The notes: generated by a model not told the origin, from the sequence alone. DNA of 64,000 bases from Sphingobium nicotianae (GCF_018603885.1 NZ_JAHGAW010000005.1:124001-188000), one strand, 5' to 3'. Positions 6,372-15,058 are shown, numbered from the stretch's first letter. Made by a program: numbers and translations.

Positions 6372-8483
6372 ATGAAGGCATTTCTCGCGCTCGCGTCACT
6401 GGCCTTGCTCGCCGCCTGCACCGGCACCAGCGAGAAGGCGGATCTGCCACCCGGCGACGGCGTCGACGGCGCAGCGATCGCGCAGGGCAGGGACGGGGAG
6501 TGGCTTTCCTACGGCCGCACCTATGACGAGCAGCGTTATTCCCCCCTCGACAAGATCAATACCGGCAATGCGGGTCAGCTGGGCCTCGCCTGGTCGGCCG
6601 ATCTCGACACCGCGCGCGGCCAGGAGGGCACGCCGCTGGTCATCGACGGCAAAATCTACATCTCCACCGCCTGGTCCAAGGCCAAGGCTTATGACGCCGC
6701 GACCGGCAAGCTGATCTGGGACTATGATCCCAAGGTGCCCGGCGAGACCGGCGTCAAGGCCTGCTGTGATGTCGTCAATCGCGGCCTTGCCGCCTGGGGC
6801 GACAAGCTCTTCCTCGGCACGCTCGACGGTCGCCTGATCGCGCTCGATCGCGCCACCGGCAAGCAGCTCTGGTCGGTCATCACCGTCGATACGAGCAAGA
6901 ATTACACGATCACCGGCGCACCCCGCGTCGTGGGCGGCATGGTGATCATCGGCAATGGCGGCGCCGAATATGGCGTGCGTGGCTATGTCACGGCCTATTC
7001 GGTCGACACCGGCCGGCAGATCTGGCGTTTCTACACCGTCCCGGATCAGCCGGGCAGGAACGCGCCCGACTATCTCAGGAAGGCCGAGGCGACCTGGCAT
7101 GGCGACTATTGGAAGCTCGGCGGCGGCGGCACCGTCTGGGACAGCATGGCCTATGATCCCGCGCTCGACCTGCTCTACATCGGTGTCGGCAACGGCTCGC
7201 CCTGGAACCAGGCCTATCGCTCGCCCGGCGGCGGCGACAATCTCTATCTCTCCTCGATCGTCGCGATCCACGCGAAGACAGGCGAATATGCCTGGCACTT
7301 CCAGGAGACGCCCGGCGAGACCTGGGACTATACCGCGACCCAGCCGATCATGCTGGCTGACCTCACCATCGACGGCAAGCCGCGCAAGGTGCTGATGCAT
7401 GCGCCCAAGAACGGCTTCTTCTACGTGCTCGATCGCACCACCGGCCAGTTCATCTCCGGCAAGAATTTCGTAGCCGTCAACTGGGCGACCGGCCTCGACA
7501 AGAACGGCCGGCCGATCGAGAACCCGGCCTCGCGCTACGACAAGACCGGCAAGCCCTGGATCGGCTCGCCCGGCCCGGGCGGCGCGCATAGCTGGCACCC
7601 GATGGCCTATGATCCCAAGGAGGGGCTGGTCTTCATTCCCGCGCAGATCACCTCCTTCCCGTTCATCCCGGAGGCGGGCTGGAAGCCCTCGGCGATGGGC
7701 TTCAACACCGGCGACAATTTCGGCGCGGGCGCGATGCCGGCGGACACCGCCGTGCGCAACGCCGCTTTGGCGGCGACCAAGGGTGCGCTGATCGCCTGGG
7801 ATCCGGTCGCGCAGAAGGCGCGCTGGCGGGTCGATTATAAAGGCCCGTGGAACGGCGGCCTGCTCGCCACCGCCGGCGGCCTCCTCTTCCAGGGCACAGC
7901 GGCGGGCAACTTCGTCGCCTACACCGCGAAGGACGGCAAGCCGCTCTGGACCTTCGATGCGCAGACCGGGATCATGGCGCCGCCGGTGACCTACAGCATC
8001 AAGGGCGAGCAATATGTCGCGGTGCTCGCCGGCTGGGGCGGCTCCTATGCCCTCTCGCCGGGCATCATCTCGGGCACCTCGGGCAATCTGCGCAACATCA
8101 GCCGGCTGCTGGTGTTCAAGCTCGGCGGCACCGCGAGCCTGCCCAAGGCGCCGCCGGTCGGTCTGGCAAAGCTCGATCCGCCCGCCGACACCGCCTCGCC
8201 GGAGGTCGTCAAGAATGGCGCATATATTTATGGCCGCTATTGCGGGGTCTGCCACGGTGACGCGGCCATCTCGGGCGGCGTCACGCCGGATCTGCGCCAT
8301 TCCGCCGCGCTCGGCGACACCAATGGCTGGCAGGCCATCGTCCACGACGGCGCGCTCAAGGACAATGGCATGGTGGGCTGGTCGAAGATCCTGACGCCCT
8401 CGGACGTCGACTCGATCCGCGCCTATGTCATCCACCGCGCCAACGAGGACATGGCGCTGGAAGCCGCAGGAAGCAGCAAGTGA
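6372..8483 (+). CDS. PQQ-dependent quinohemoprotein alcohol dehydrogenase
   Basis: 703 residues. The N-terminus MKAFLALASLALLAAC is a lipoprotein signal with lipobox LAAC. An eight-bladed PQQ propeller follows, with W-repeats such as AYDAATGKLIWDYD. The vicinal disulfide of PQQ dehydrogenases is present in VKACCDVVNRG (near residue 131). A C-terminal cytochrome c domain carries YCGVCHGD (near 620), so electrons leave through haem to the respiratory chain. The enzyme oxidises primary or secondary alcohols in the periplasm. Next to an aldehyde dehydrogenase and lignin-related GSTs, an aromatic alcohol or hydroxymethyl side chain is a reasonable substrate, but this is not shown by sequence. The lipid anchor is a feature that soluble type II enzymes lack. 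Confidence 0.9.
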   Translation: MKAFLALASLALLAACTGTSEKADLPPGDGVDGAAIAQGRDGEWLSYGRTYDEQRYSPLDKINTGNAGQLGLAWSADLDTARGQEGTPLVIDGKIYISTAWSKAKAYDAATGKLIWDYDPKVPGETGVKACCDVVNRGLAAWGDKLFLGTLDGRLIALDRATGKQLWSVITVDTSKNYTITGAPRVVGGMVIIGNGGAEYGVRGYVTAYSVDTGRQIWRFYTVPDQPGRNAPDYLRKAEATWHGDYWKLGGGGTVWDSMAYDPALDLLYIGVGNGSPWNQAYRSPGGGDNLYLSSIVAIHAKTGEYAWHFQETPGETWDYTATQPIMLADLTIDGKPRKVLMHAPKNGFFYVLDRTTGQFISGKNFVAVNWATGLDKNGRPIENPASRYDKTGKPWIGSPGPGGAHSWHPMAYDPKEGLVFIPAQITSFPFIPEAGWKPSAMGFNTGDNFGAGAMPADTAVRNAALAATKGALIAWDPVAQKARWRVDYKGPWNGGLLATAGGLLFQGTAAGNFVAYTAKDGKPLWTFDAQTGIMAPPVTYSIKGEQYVAVLAGWGGSYALSPGIISGTSGNLRNISRLLVFKLGGTASLPKAPPVGLAKLDPPADTASPEVVKNGAYIYGRYCGVCHGDAAISGGVTPDLRHSAALGDTNGWQAIVHDGALKDNGMVGWSKILTPSDVDSIRAYVIHRANEDMALEAAGSSK

Positions 8484-8496
8484 CGACCGACCTCTC

Positions 8497-8575
8497 GTCA
8501 TTCCCGCGAACGCGGGAATCCAGGCCCAAGCTGCGCGATCTTGCATTTCTGGATTCCCGCGTTCGCGGGAATGAC
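8497..8575. repeat. Intergenic inverted-repeat element (family B)
   Basis: Perfect 27-base inverted ends: each arm runs GTCATTCCCGCGAACGCGGG on to AATCCAG and is itself palindromic around GCGAACGC. They enclose about 25 bases. A second copy lies at 43.3 kb and a degenerate half near 63.8 kb. Confidence 0.8.
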
Positions 8576-8637
8576 AAAGGTCGAGTTTTCAAGACAGGAC
8601 TTCTAAGCAAGATTGATATTTTCCAAGGAGTTGGACA

Positions 8638-10152
8638 ATGAACCAGATGACGAATGTGAAGTTGGAGCAATTCCCTTACTCGGAAGCGGTCAAGAAGACG
8701 CTCGCCCGCAAGCCGGCGCTCTTCATCAATGGCGCGTGGGTAGACTCCACCGGTGGCGAGACTCTAGCGGTCATCGATCCGTCCTCGGGCAAGGAAGTCA
8801 GCCGCTTCGTCGACGCCACCAATGACGACGTCGACAGGGCCGTCGCCGCCGCCCGCCGCGCCTTCGACGACGGCCGCTGGTCGGATCTGCCGCCGATGGT
8901 GCGCGAGGGGATCATGCACAAGCTCGCCGATCTGCTCGAGGCCCATGCCGACGAGCTGGCCGAGCTGGAAGCCATCGACAATGGCAAGCCCAAGGGCATG
9001 GCCGGCGCCATCGACGTGCCAGGCGCGATTGGCATGATCCATTATATGGCCGGCTGGGCGAGCAAGCTCGGCGGCGAGACGATCGAGCCGAGCGCCACGC
9101 CGCGCGGCGCTTTCCACAGCTACGTGCGCCGCGAGCCGATCGGCGTCGCCGCGCAGATCGTGCCGTGGAACTTCCCGCTGCTGATGGCAGTGCTCAAGAT
9201 CAGCCCGGCGCTGGCCGCCGGCTGCACCGTCATCCTCAAGCCCGCCGAACAGACTTCGCTCACCGCGCTGCGCCTTGCCGATTTCCTTAACGAGGCCGGG
9301 GTGCCGCCTGGCGTCGTCAACATCATCACCGGCAATGGCCACACCGCCGGTGACCGGCTCGTGCGCCATCCGGACGTCGACAAGGTCGCCTTCACCGGCT
9401 CGACCGAGATCGGCAAGCTGATCAACCGCACTGCCACCGACAGCCTCAAGCGCGTCACCCTGGAGCTCGGCGGCAAGTCGCCGGTCATCGTCCTGCCGGA
9501 TGTCGATCCGGCCGTCGTTGGGCCGGGCACCGCGCAGGCGATCTTCTTCAACAGCGGCCAAGTCTGCGTGGCGGGATCGCGCCTCTATGCGCACAAGAGC
9601 GTGTTCGACAAGGTGCTGGAGAGCTTCTCGGAAGCCGCCAGTTTCTGGCAGCCGCGCGCCAGCCTCGATCCCGCCGGCCATATGGGGCCTCTGGTGTCGG
9701 ACGAGCAGCTCAACCGCGTCATGGGCTATATCGAGGAGGGCAAGAAGGCCGGTGCCAGCGTCGCGCTCGGCGGCGACAATCCGGCGTCCGAAGGCGGCTA
9801 TTATGTCAACCCGACCGTCCTTGTCGACGTGACGCCCAACATGAGCGTGGTGCGCGAGGAGATTTTCGGCCCGGTCGTCGTCGCCCAGCGCTTCGACGAT
9901 CTGGACGAGGTCGCCCGCCAGGCCAACGACACCAGCTTCGGCCTCGCCGCCGGCATCTGGACGAACAATCTCTCCGCGATGCACAAGCTCGCCGCCAAGC
10001 TCAAGGCCGGCACCGTCTGGGGCAATTGCCACGGGATGATCGACCCGGCGCTGCCCTTCGGCGGCTACAAGGAAAGCGGCCTCGGAAGAGAGCAGGGCCG
10101 CCAGGGCGTCGAGGCTTACACCGAGCTCAAGTCGGTGATCATCGCGCTGTAG
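8638..10152 (+). CDS. NAD(P)-dependent aldehyde dehydrogenase
   Basis: A 504-residue classical ALDH. It has the [12 protein letters not shown] cofactor-site segment (near residue 178), the FTGSTEIGK glycine turn (near 251), the general-base Glu in [10 protein letters not shown] (near 274) and the catalytic Cys in [11 protein letters not shown] (near 308). It converts an aldehyde to the carboxylate with NAD(P)+. The closest resemblance by eye is to the phenylacetaldehyde / betaine-aldehyde dehydrogenase branch. Following a PQQ alcohol dehydrogenase gene, it plausibly takes the aldehyde product onward. Start chosen for AAGGAG eleven bases upstream. Confidence 0.85.
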   Translation: MNQMTNVKLEQFPYSEAVKKTLARKPALFINGAWVDSTGGETLAVIDPSSGKEVSRFVDATNDDVDRAVAAARRAFDDGRWSDLPPMVREGIMHKLADLLEAHADELAELEAIDNGKPKGMAGAIDVPGAIGMIHYMAGWASKLGGETIEPSATPRGAFHSYVRREPIGVAAQIVPWNFPLLMAVLKISPALAAGCTVILKPAEQTSLTALRLADFLNEAGVPPGVVNIITGNGHTAGDRLVRHPDVDKVAFTGSTEIGKLINRTATDSLKRVTLELGGKSPVIVLPDVDPAVVGPGTAQAIFFNSGQVCVAGSRLYAHKSVFDKVLESFSEAASFWQPRASLDPAGHMGPLVSDEQLNRVMGYIEEGKKAGASVALGGDNPASEGGYYVNPTVLVDVTPNMSVVREEIFGPVVVAQRFDDLDEVARQANDTSFGLAAGIWTNNLSAMHKLAAKLKAGTVWGNCHGMIDPALPFGGYKESGLGREQGRQGVEAYTELKSVIIAL

Positions 10153-10171
10153 GCGGACAGGAAGAGAAAAA

Positions 10172-10310
10172 CCGTTCGTCCTGAGTAGCCATTGAGTAGC
10201 CGCGTAGCGGGGTATCGAAATGGCGTATCGAAGGACCAGTGCGCGACCCTTCGATACGGGTCTTCGCTACGCTCCTCCGGAGCTACTCAGCCCCTACTCA
10301 GGGTGAACGG
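10172..10310. repeat. Intergenic inverted-repeat element (family E)
   Basis: The ends ACCGTTCGTCCTGAGTAG and CTACTCAGGGTGAACGG are inverted copies with small differences. Inside are GTATCGAA / TTCGATAC and CTCCTCCGGAGCTACTCAG segments of the kind scattered in sphingomonad genomes. It is non-coding and occupies most of the spacer after the aldehyde dehydrogenase. Confidence 0.65.
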
Positions 10311-10323
10311 GCGTTTGTTTAAT

Positions 10324-10370
10324 AAGCCCCTCCCTTTCAAGGAGGGGTTGGGGTGGTGTCGCGAAGCGAT
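10324..10370. repeat. Half copy of repeat family A
   Basis: AGCCCCTCCCTTTCAAGGAG followed by GGGTTGGGGTGGTG and TCGCGAAGCGAT matches the left part of the full copy at 13.1 kb. Only one arm is present, directly abutting element E. Confidence 0.65.
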
Positions 10371-10387
10371 TAAGGTTTGTAGGACCA

Positions 10388-10762
10388 ATGGTGCAGAATG
10401 GCCCAACGAGTGATGGTTTTGAGGGTGGAAAACGGGAGGACCGGTTTCCAGACCAATCCTCTGGCTATCTGGCTGGCCTTGCAGCCATCCCAATTTTCTT
10501 TTTCTTCGCAGCTTTGTGGGGAAATGAAAAAGGTGCCGTTGCTGCGGACGTATTTGCATCTCTGCTTTTGTTGGCGCGAGCCAAGTGGAGTCTGAGTGCG
10601 CACGGCTTTTTCTGGGTCATTATTCTGGCGCTTTTCGTTGCTGACTTATCGCTCCTTTATTTCATGCGACTGCGCAGTGACGCTGAAATCTTGTTGGGAG
10701 CTGCAGGCTTAATTCTGCAATTTTCGGTCGCTTATCTGATCCTGCCCAAGGTTTTGAACTAG
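10388..10762 (+). CDS. Small membrane protein, unknown function
   Basis: 124 residues with about three hydrophobic segments: LAGLAAIPIFFFFAALWG (near 28-45), FFWVIILALFVADLSLLYF (near 72-90) and ILLGAAGLILQFSVAYLIL (near 100-118). Base composition is clearly less GC-rich than the neighbours and codon use is less biased to C/G endings. No family was recognised. It sits directly behind two repeat elements and is not coupled to the following amidohydrolase. A recently acquired or weakly constrained gene is plausible. Start taken as the ATG with AGGACCA upstream; confidence that it is expressed is moderate. Confidence 0.55.
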   Translation: MVQNGPTSDGFEGGKREDRFPDQSSGYLAGLAAIPIFFFFAALWGNEKGAVAADVFASLLLLARAKWSLSAHGFFWVIILALFVADLSLLYFMRLRSDAEILLGAAGLILQFSVAYLILPKVLN

Positions 10763-10798
10763 GTATCACCGCGAGATCGCTGATTTACAAGGAATCCC

Positions 10799-11671
10799 AT
10801 GCCCATCGACCCCACCAAAGTGAAGGCCATCGACGTCCACGTCCACGCCGAGGTCAGCTGCCATGATCCGGAAGACCCGGTCATGGCGCAGTTCTTCGAC
10901 GCCGCCAGCACCTATTTCAAGGCGCCGCGCGAGCGTCCGAAGATCCCCGAGATCATCGATTTCTACCGTCAGCGGCAGATCGCCTTCTGCCTGTTCACCG
11001 TCGATTGCGAGAGCGCGGTCGGCGCAAAACGCGTCTCCAATTACGAGATTGCCGAGCTGGCCGCCGAGCATGACGACATCGTCATCCCCTTCGCCTCGAT
11101 CGATCCGCACAAGGGCAGGATGGGCGCCCGCGAGGCGCGCGACCTGATCGAGAATTATGGCGTGAAGGGCTTCAAGTTCCATCACCTCATCCAGGGCATC
11201 CACCCCTCGGACCGGACCGGCTACCCGATCTACGAGGTGATCGCGCACTACAAGCTGCCGGCCATCTTCCACACCGGCCATTCGGGCATGGGCACCGGCA
11301 TGCGCGGGGGCGGGGGCATCCGCCTCAAATATGGCCAGCCCATGCTGGTCGACGATGCCGCGTCCGACTTCCCGGACATGAAATTCATCCTCGCCCATCC
11401 GAGCTGGCCGTGGACCGACGAGAGCCTGTCGATGGCGCTGCACAAGGACAATGTCTTCATCGACCTGTCCGGCTGGAGCCCCCGCTATTTCCCGCCGCAG
11501 ATCATCACTTATGCCAACACCCAGCTGAAGCATAAGATGATGTTCGGCAGCGACTTCCCGCTGATCACGCCGGAGAAATGGATCGATGCGGCCAAACAGG
11601 TCGGCTTCAAGGAGGAGGTCCTCCCGCTGATCCTCAAGGACAATGCCGCGCGTGTGCTGGGGCTGGGGTGA
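10799..11671 (+). CDS. Amidohydrolase-family protein, 4-hydroxyphenyl-beta-ketoacyl-CoA hydrolase-like
   Basis: A 290-residue TIM-barrel hydrolase of the amidohydrolase-2 type. It has the metal-binding DVHVHAE near residue 12, a central KGFKFHH (near 125), FHTGHSG (near 157), ILAHPSWPW (near 200) and FGSDFPLIT with the catalytic Asp (near 248). Proteins of this shape include the CouO/PhdC-type enzymes that cleave the beta-ketoacyl-CoA intermediate during non-beta-oxidative shortening of p-coumarate-like side chains. A CoA ligase lies 4.5 kb upstream and a dehydrogenase just downstream, which fits. A decarboxylase or lactonase activity remains possible. RBS AAGGA precedes the ATG. Confidence 0.65.
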   Translation: MPIDPTKVKAIDVHVHAEVSCHDPEDPVMAQFFDAASTYFKAPRERPKIPEIIDFYRQRQIAFCLFTVDCESAVGAKRVSNYEIAELAAEHDDIVIPFASIDPHKGRMGAREARDLIENYGVKGFKFHHLIQGIHPSDRTGYPIYEVIAHYKLPAIFHTGHSGMGTGMRGGGGIRLKYGQPMLVDDAASDFPDMKFILAHPSWPWTDESLSMALHKDNVFIDLSGWSPRYFPPQIITYANTQLKHKMMFGSDFPLITPEKWIDAAKQVGFKEEVLPLILKDNAARVLGLG

Positions 11672-11865
11672 GAGGGCGGGCGTGAAAAGCATATCATCCG
11701 CCCGGTGAGTGGAAAGGGTAAATTCTGTCCTACTTTCGTTGGATCAACTAAGAAGGAGCAAAGTAAGATACTGAAATATAAGAACTTTTATCCGATCATA
11801 TTGCTCATATGTGTGACCTTCACGATGTTTCGGAGAGATGGCATGACATTTCAAAGACTTGCCCG

Positions 11866-12339
11866 ATGACCGACCCGGACGATCTTCGCAATTTCGTGCG
11901 CCTTGACGACCGGATTACCACGTCCGGTCGCCTTCAGGAGGGCGATCCCGCCCGTCTGGCCGCCATCGGCGTGCGCCACGTGATCAATCTGGCCCTCGAT
12001 GACCATCCCGAGGCACTGCCCGACGCGGCGACTCACATGGCGCAGGCGGGCCTGCGCTACACCCACATCCCGGTCCCCTTCGATCGCCCGACCGACGCGC
12101 ATTACCGCGCCTTCGTCGCCGCGATCGAGGAGGGCGACGACCCCGTTCATGTCCACTGCATTGCGAACTTCCGTGTCTCGGCCTTCTTCTACCGCTATCA
12201 TCGCGACGCCCGTGGCATGGACGATGCCGAGGCGCGGGCGATCATGGAGCGGGTCTGGACGCCCGAGACGATCGAGATCCCGCACGCCCGCGTCTGGGCC
12301 GCGTTCGTTGCGCCCAAACAAGCAGGAGAGACAGCATGA
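11866..12339 (+). CDS. Protein-tyrosine-phosphatase-like protein
   Basis: About 157 residues from the chosen ATG; another in-frame ATG lies 57 bases upstream without a better ribosome site. The active-site region reads VHCIANFRVSAFFYR near residue 98. This resembles the PTP P-loop, but Cys and Arg are four residues apart instead of the usual five. The N-terminal RLDDRITTSGRLQEGDPARL and GVRHVINLALDD fit the dual-specificity / DUF442-like fold. Its stop overlaps the next gene's start (ATGA), tying it to the SDR. Phosphatase activity is uncertain. Confidence 0.7.
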   Translation: MTDPDDLRNFVRLDDRITTSGRLQEGDPARLAAIGVRHVINLALDDHPEALPDAATHMAQAGLRYTHIPVPFDRPTDAHYRAFVAAIEEGDDPVHVHCIANFRVSAFFYRYHRDARGMDDAEARAIMERVWTPETIEIPHARVWAAFVAPKQAGETA

Positions 12340-13085
12340 CCGACTTCGCCGGACGCCATATCATCGTCACCGGCGCCTCCAGCGGCATCGGCCTCGCCAC
12401 CGCGCGGATGCTGGTCGCGCGCGGGGCGAAGGTCTCGATGATCGCCCGCCGCATCGAGGCGTTGACTGCCGAGGCGCATAAGCTCGGCCACAATGCCGCG
12501 GCCTTCGCCGCCGATGTGAGCGACCGCGAGGCGCTGGAAACCGCGCTGCATGCCGCCGCCGGCTATTTCGGCCCCGCCTATGGCCTCTTCGCCAATGCCG
12601 GCCTCGCCGGCAATTTCGCGCCCGCCATCGACTATGACGGTACGCTGTTCGAGCAGGTGCTGACCGTCAATCTCACCAGCGTCTTCTGGGCCATGCAGGC
12701 CGTCCTCCCGGCGATGATCGAAGCGGGGGAAGGGAGCATCCTCGTCACCGGCTCGATGGCGAGCAAGCGCGGCATGGCGATGAACCCGGCCTATGTCGCC
12801 TCCAAGCATGGCGTGCTCGGCCTCAGCCGCGCGATCGCCGTCGAGATGGCGCCCCACGGCGTGCGCTGCAACTGCGTCATCCCCGGTTTCATCGAGACGC
12901 CGGCGTTCGATCTGATCCCGCCCGATCAGGCCGCCAAGATCAATGACCGTGTCCCCCAGCGTCGCATGGGCTCGGCCGACGAGCTGGCCGAGGTCGCCTG
13001 CTTCATGCTCTCCCCGGCCGCCAGCCATGTCACCGCGCAGAGCTGGGCGGTGGACGGCGGCGTGCTGGATACGCTGGAGGTTTAG
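12336..13085 (+). CDS. Short-chain dehydrogenase/reductase
   Basis: A 249-residue classical SDR. The cofactor loop is TGASSGIGLA (near residue 12), NAG appears at ANAGLAG (near 88), the catalytic Ser is in VTGSMASKR (near 140) and the YxxxK motif is in YVASKHG (near 152). The C-terminus ends SWAVDGGVLDTLEV, as usual for the family. It uses NAD(P)H to interconvert a hydroxyl and a carbonyl. Coupled to the phosphatase-like gene and next to a LigF-like GST, it may act on an aryl side chain, for instance as a 3-hydroxyacyl-CoA or C-alpha dehydrogenase. The substrate is not decided by the sequence. Confidence 0.8.
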   Translation: MTDFAGRHIIVTGASSGIGLATARMLVARGAKVSMIARRIEALTAEAHKLGHNAAAFAADVSDREALETALHAAAGYFGPAYGLFANAGLAGNFAPAIDYDGTLFEQVLTVNLTSVFWAMQAVLPAMIEAGEGSILVTGSMASKRGMAMNPAYVASKHGVLGLSRAIAVEMAPHGVRCNCVIPGFIETPAFDLIPPDQAAKINDRVPQRRMGSADELAEVACFMLSPAASHVTAQSWAVDGGVLDTLEV

Positions 13086-13094
13086 GACAACACA

Positions 13095-13197
13095 AAGCCC
13101 CTCCCTTTCAAGGGAGGGGGAGGGGGTGGGTGTCGCGAAGCGATCTGGACCGTGATGAAGGCATCACCCCAACCCCTCCTCTGAAGAGGAGGGGCTA
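13095..13197. repeat. Intergenic inverted-repeat element (family A, full copy)
   Basis: The left end AGCCCCTCCCTTTCAAGGGA with GGGGGTGGGTG and the right end CCCCTCCTCTGAAGAGGAGG with GGCTA are inverted relatives of the 6.2 kb copy. The element spans the whole spacer between the SDR and GST genes, ending about 5 bases before the GST ribosome site. Confidence 0.7.
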
Positions 13198-13213
13198 TGA
13201 GAAGGAGAGAGAC

Positions 13214-13972
13214 ATGACCCTCAAATATTACCACGCCGAACCGCTGGCGAACTCATTGAAGTCGATGATCCCGCTCAAGGAAAAGGGCCTCCCCTACGAG
13301 TCCATCTATGTCGACCTGCACAAGTTCGAGCAGCACAGCGACTGGTTCGTGGCGATCAATCCCGAGGGTCAGGTGCCGGTGCTCGATCATAACGGCGCGA
13401 TCATCACCCACACCACCGTCATCAACGAATATCTCGAGGACGTCTTCCCCGAAATCCCGCTGATGCCGCGCGATCCGGTCGGCAAGGCGCGGGTGCGCTA
13501 CTGGAACAAGTTCGTCGACGAGCATGTCATGAACCATGTCTCGATGCACGGCTGGCACCGCCTCGTCGGCGTCATCGCGCGCAACATCGAGAGCGGCGAG
13601 TTCGAGAAGCTGCTCGAGCATATCCCGCTGCCCGATCAGCGCAGGAAATGGGCGACGGCGCGCTCCGGCTTCTCCGAGGCGGACCTCGCCAATGCCACCG
13701 ACAAGATCGTCTACGCGCTCCGCAAGATCGAGACCCAGCTCGGCGAGACCGCGCATCTTGCGGGCGACATGTACACGACGGCCGACATCAACTTCTTCAG
13801 CCATTGCGGCGCGATGGTTGAGCGCATGTTTCCGGAGATGGAGGTCGCGAAAAACTACCCGCGCCTCGTCGATTGGCGCGAGCGGGTGAAGGCGCGACCG
13901 GCAGTGGCGGAGGCGCTGGCGAGCGAGGATCGCACGGCGCCGGGCCTGCGCACCTGGTCGGGCGATCGATAG
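13214..13972 (+). CDS. Glutathione S-transferase, LigF-like beta-etherase
   Basis: 252 residues that follow LigF closely by eye. KFEQHSDWFVAINPEGQVP (near residue 36) and NEYLEDVFPEIPLMPRDP (near 77) match LigF's corresponding stretches, and PLPDQRRKWATARSGF (near 137) matches its central helix region. LigF performs glutathione-dependent cleavage of the beta-aryl ether of oxidised guaiacylglycerol ethers, releasing guaiacol and a glutathione adduct. One difference is the Glu-Ser position, which here reads ITHTTVINEY. The start follows AGAAGGAGAGAGAC. It stands alone rather than in a lig DFEG cluster. Enantiomer preference cannot be told from sequence. Confidence 0.8.
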   Translation: MTLKYYHAEPLANSLKSMIPLKEKGLPYESIYVDLHKFEQHSDWFVAINPEGQVPVLDHNGAIITHTTVINEYLEDVFPEIPLMPRDPVGKARVRYWNKFVDEHVMNHVSMHGWHRLVGVIARNIESGEFEKLLEHIPLPDQRRKWATARSGFSEADLANATDKIVYALRKIETQLGETAHLAGDMYTTADINFFSHCGAMVERMFPEMEVAKNYPRLVDWRERVKARPAVAEALASEDRTAPGLRTWSGDR

Positions 13973-14088
13973 GCGTGAGGAACGAGTCGATCCTGGTCAG
14001 CCGCATCCCGCGGAAGGGGCTCGGGCTCGCCGGGACACAAACGCACTTGGAAGCGGAATCGCGCGCAAAACCGGGGCTGGCGGGGTCA

Positions 14089-14143
14089 TTTCGGTGCATG
14101 AAGCTTGCCTGTCCCGCCCTATTTGCTATTTCGCTGTGTGAAA
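14089..14143. promoter_or_regulatory. Two similar imperfect palindromes upstream of the IclR gene
   Basis: TTTCGGTGCATGAAG (14089) and TTTCGCTGTGTGAAA (14129) agree at 11 of 15 positions and lie 40 bases apart, near four helical turns. The second is a near-perfect TTTCrC-TGT-GyGAAA dyad. Their size and position fit an autoregulatory IclR operator pair. This is inference. Confidence 0.4.
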
Positions 14144-14185
14144 GAAGAGCGACCGGAAAACGGCGCCTGTTTCAGGAGAGAGAAA

Positions 14186-15013
14186 TTGATCGAGCGAAAG
14201 GTCAAGACCGTGCGGGCGCTTGAACGCGGCCTGCAGGTCCTGTCGGAAATCGACCGGCGCCACGGCGCCAATCTGCATGAACTGCATCTGGCGCTCGGCT
14301 TGCCCAAGGCGACCTTGCTGCGCATGGTCGTCACCCTCGGCAAGCACGGCCATATCTGGCAGCGCCTCGCCGATGGCGCTTTCCTGCCCAGTGCCCGATT
14401 GGGTCCCGGCGGCTCACCGGACATTTCCGGGGATGAGATTGCCGAGGCCGCCTCTCAACGGCTGGTCAAGCTGTCCGAGCAGGTTGCATGGCCTTCGGCC
14501 ATCGGCGTCCCGCGCGCGGATGGACTTGAGATCGTCGAGACTAACAGTCCCTTGCTGCGCCTCGACGCGATCAATCTGGGGCCGGTCGGCATGCGCCTCT
14601 CCTATCTCCATACCGCGACCGGCCGCGCCTATCTGGCTGCCTGCGATGGGGACGAGCGGGCCGCCATCCTCGATCGGCTGCGCCCGGCGCAAGAGGATCC
14701 CGCGGGCGAACGGCTGTTGGAGGAGCTGCTCGGGGTAACCCGCGACCGCGGCTATGCCCTGCGCGAGCCCTTCCATCCCTGGCCGGACCGCAACTGGCAG
14801 GCGGTGCGGCAGGATGGCCGCCGGTCGATGGCCGTGCCGGTGATGCTCGCCGGCCGGCCCGTCGCGTCGATCAACATCACCTGGCTGCAGCGCCGCACCG
14901 AGACCGCGACGGTCGTCCAGCGCAACTTGGGTGCCCTGCGGCGCACGGCGGAGGCGATCTCCGCCGATCTGGCAGCGAGGCGCGGTTTGGCGGCGGGTCG
15001 TGCTGGCACATGA
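14186..15013 (+). CDS. IclR-family transcriptional regulator (TTG start)
   Basis: About 275 residues. An N-terminal winged helix covers ALERGLQVLSEIDRRHGAN and the recognition helix LPKATLLRMVVTLGKHG (near residue 44). The C-terminal IclR effector domain includes GPVGMRLSYLHTATGRAYLAA (near 132) and DRNWQAVRQDGRRSMAVPV (near 200). The TTG is preferred because AGGAG lies seven bases upstream; an ATG 81 bases earlier would add residues with no family counterpart. In SYK-6 the IclR-type DesX controls syringate O-demethylase. The role here is likely control of neighbouring aromatic genes, but no effector can be assigned. Confidence 0.85.
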   Translation: MIERKVKTVRALERGLQVLSEIDRRHGANLHELHLALGLPKATLLRMVVTLGKHGHIWQRLADGAFLPSARLGPGGSPDISGDEIAEAASQRLVKLSEQVAWPSAIGVPRADGLEIVETNSPLLRLDAINLGPVGMRLSYLHTATGRAYLAACDGDERAAILDRLRPAQEDPAGERLLEELLGVTRDRGYALREPFHPWPDRNWQAVRQDGRRSMAVPVMLAGRPVASINITWLQRRTETATVVQRNLGALRRTAEAISADLAARRGLAAGRAGT

Positions 15014-15043
15014 GATGCGAAGGCTTGCGGTGTTGGCGCCGCG

Positions 15044-15058
15044 AGCTATGGCATAGCT
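15044..15058. promoter_or_regulatory. Palindromic operator candidate before the MDR gene
   Basis: AGCTATG-G-CATAGCT is a perfect 7-base inverted repeat around a single base, 28 bases before the next start codon, where a promoter -10 or operator would lie. It is not part of any repeat family seen here. Confidence 0.45.
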
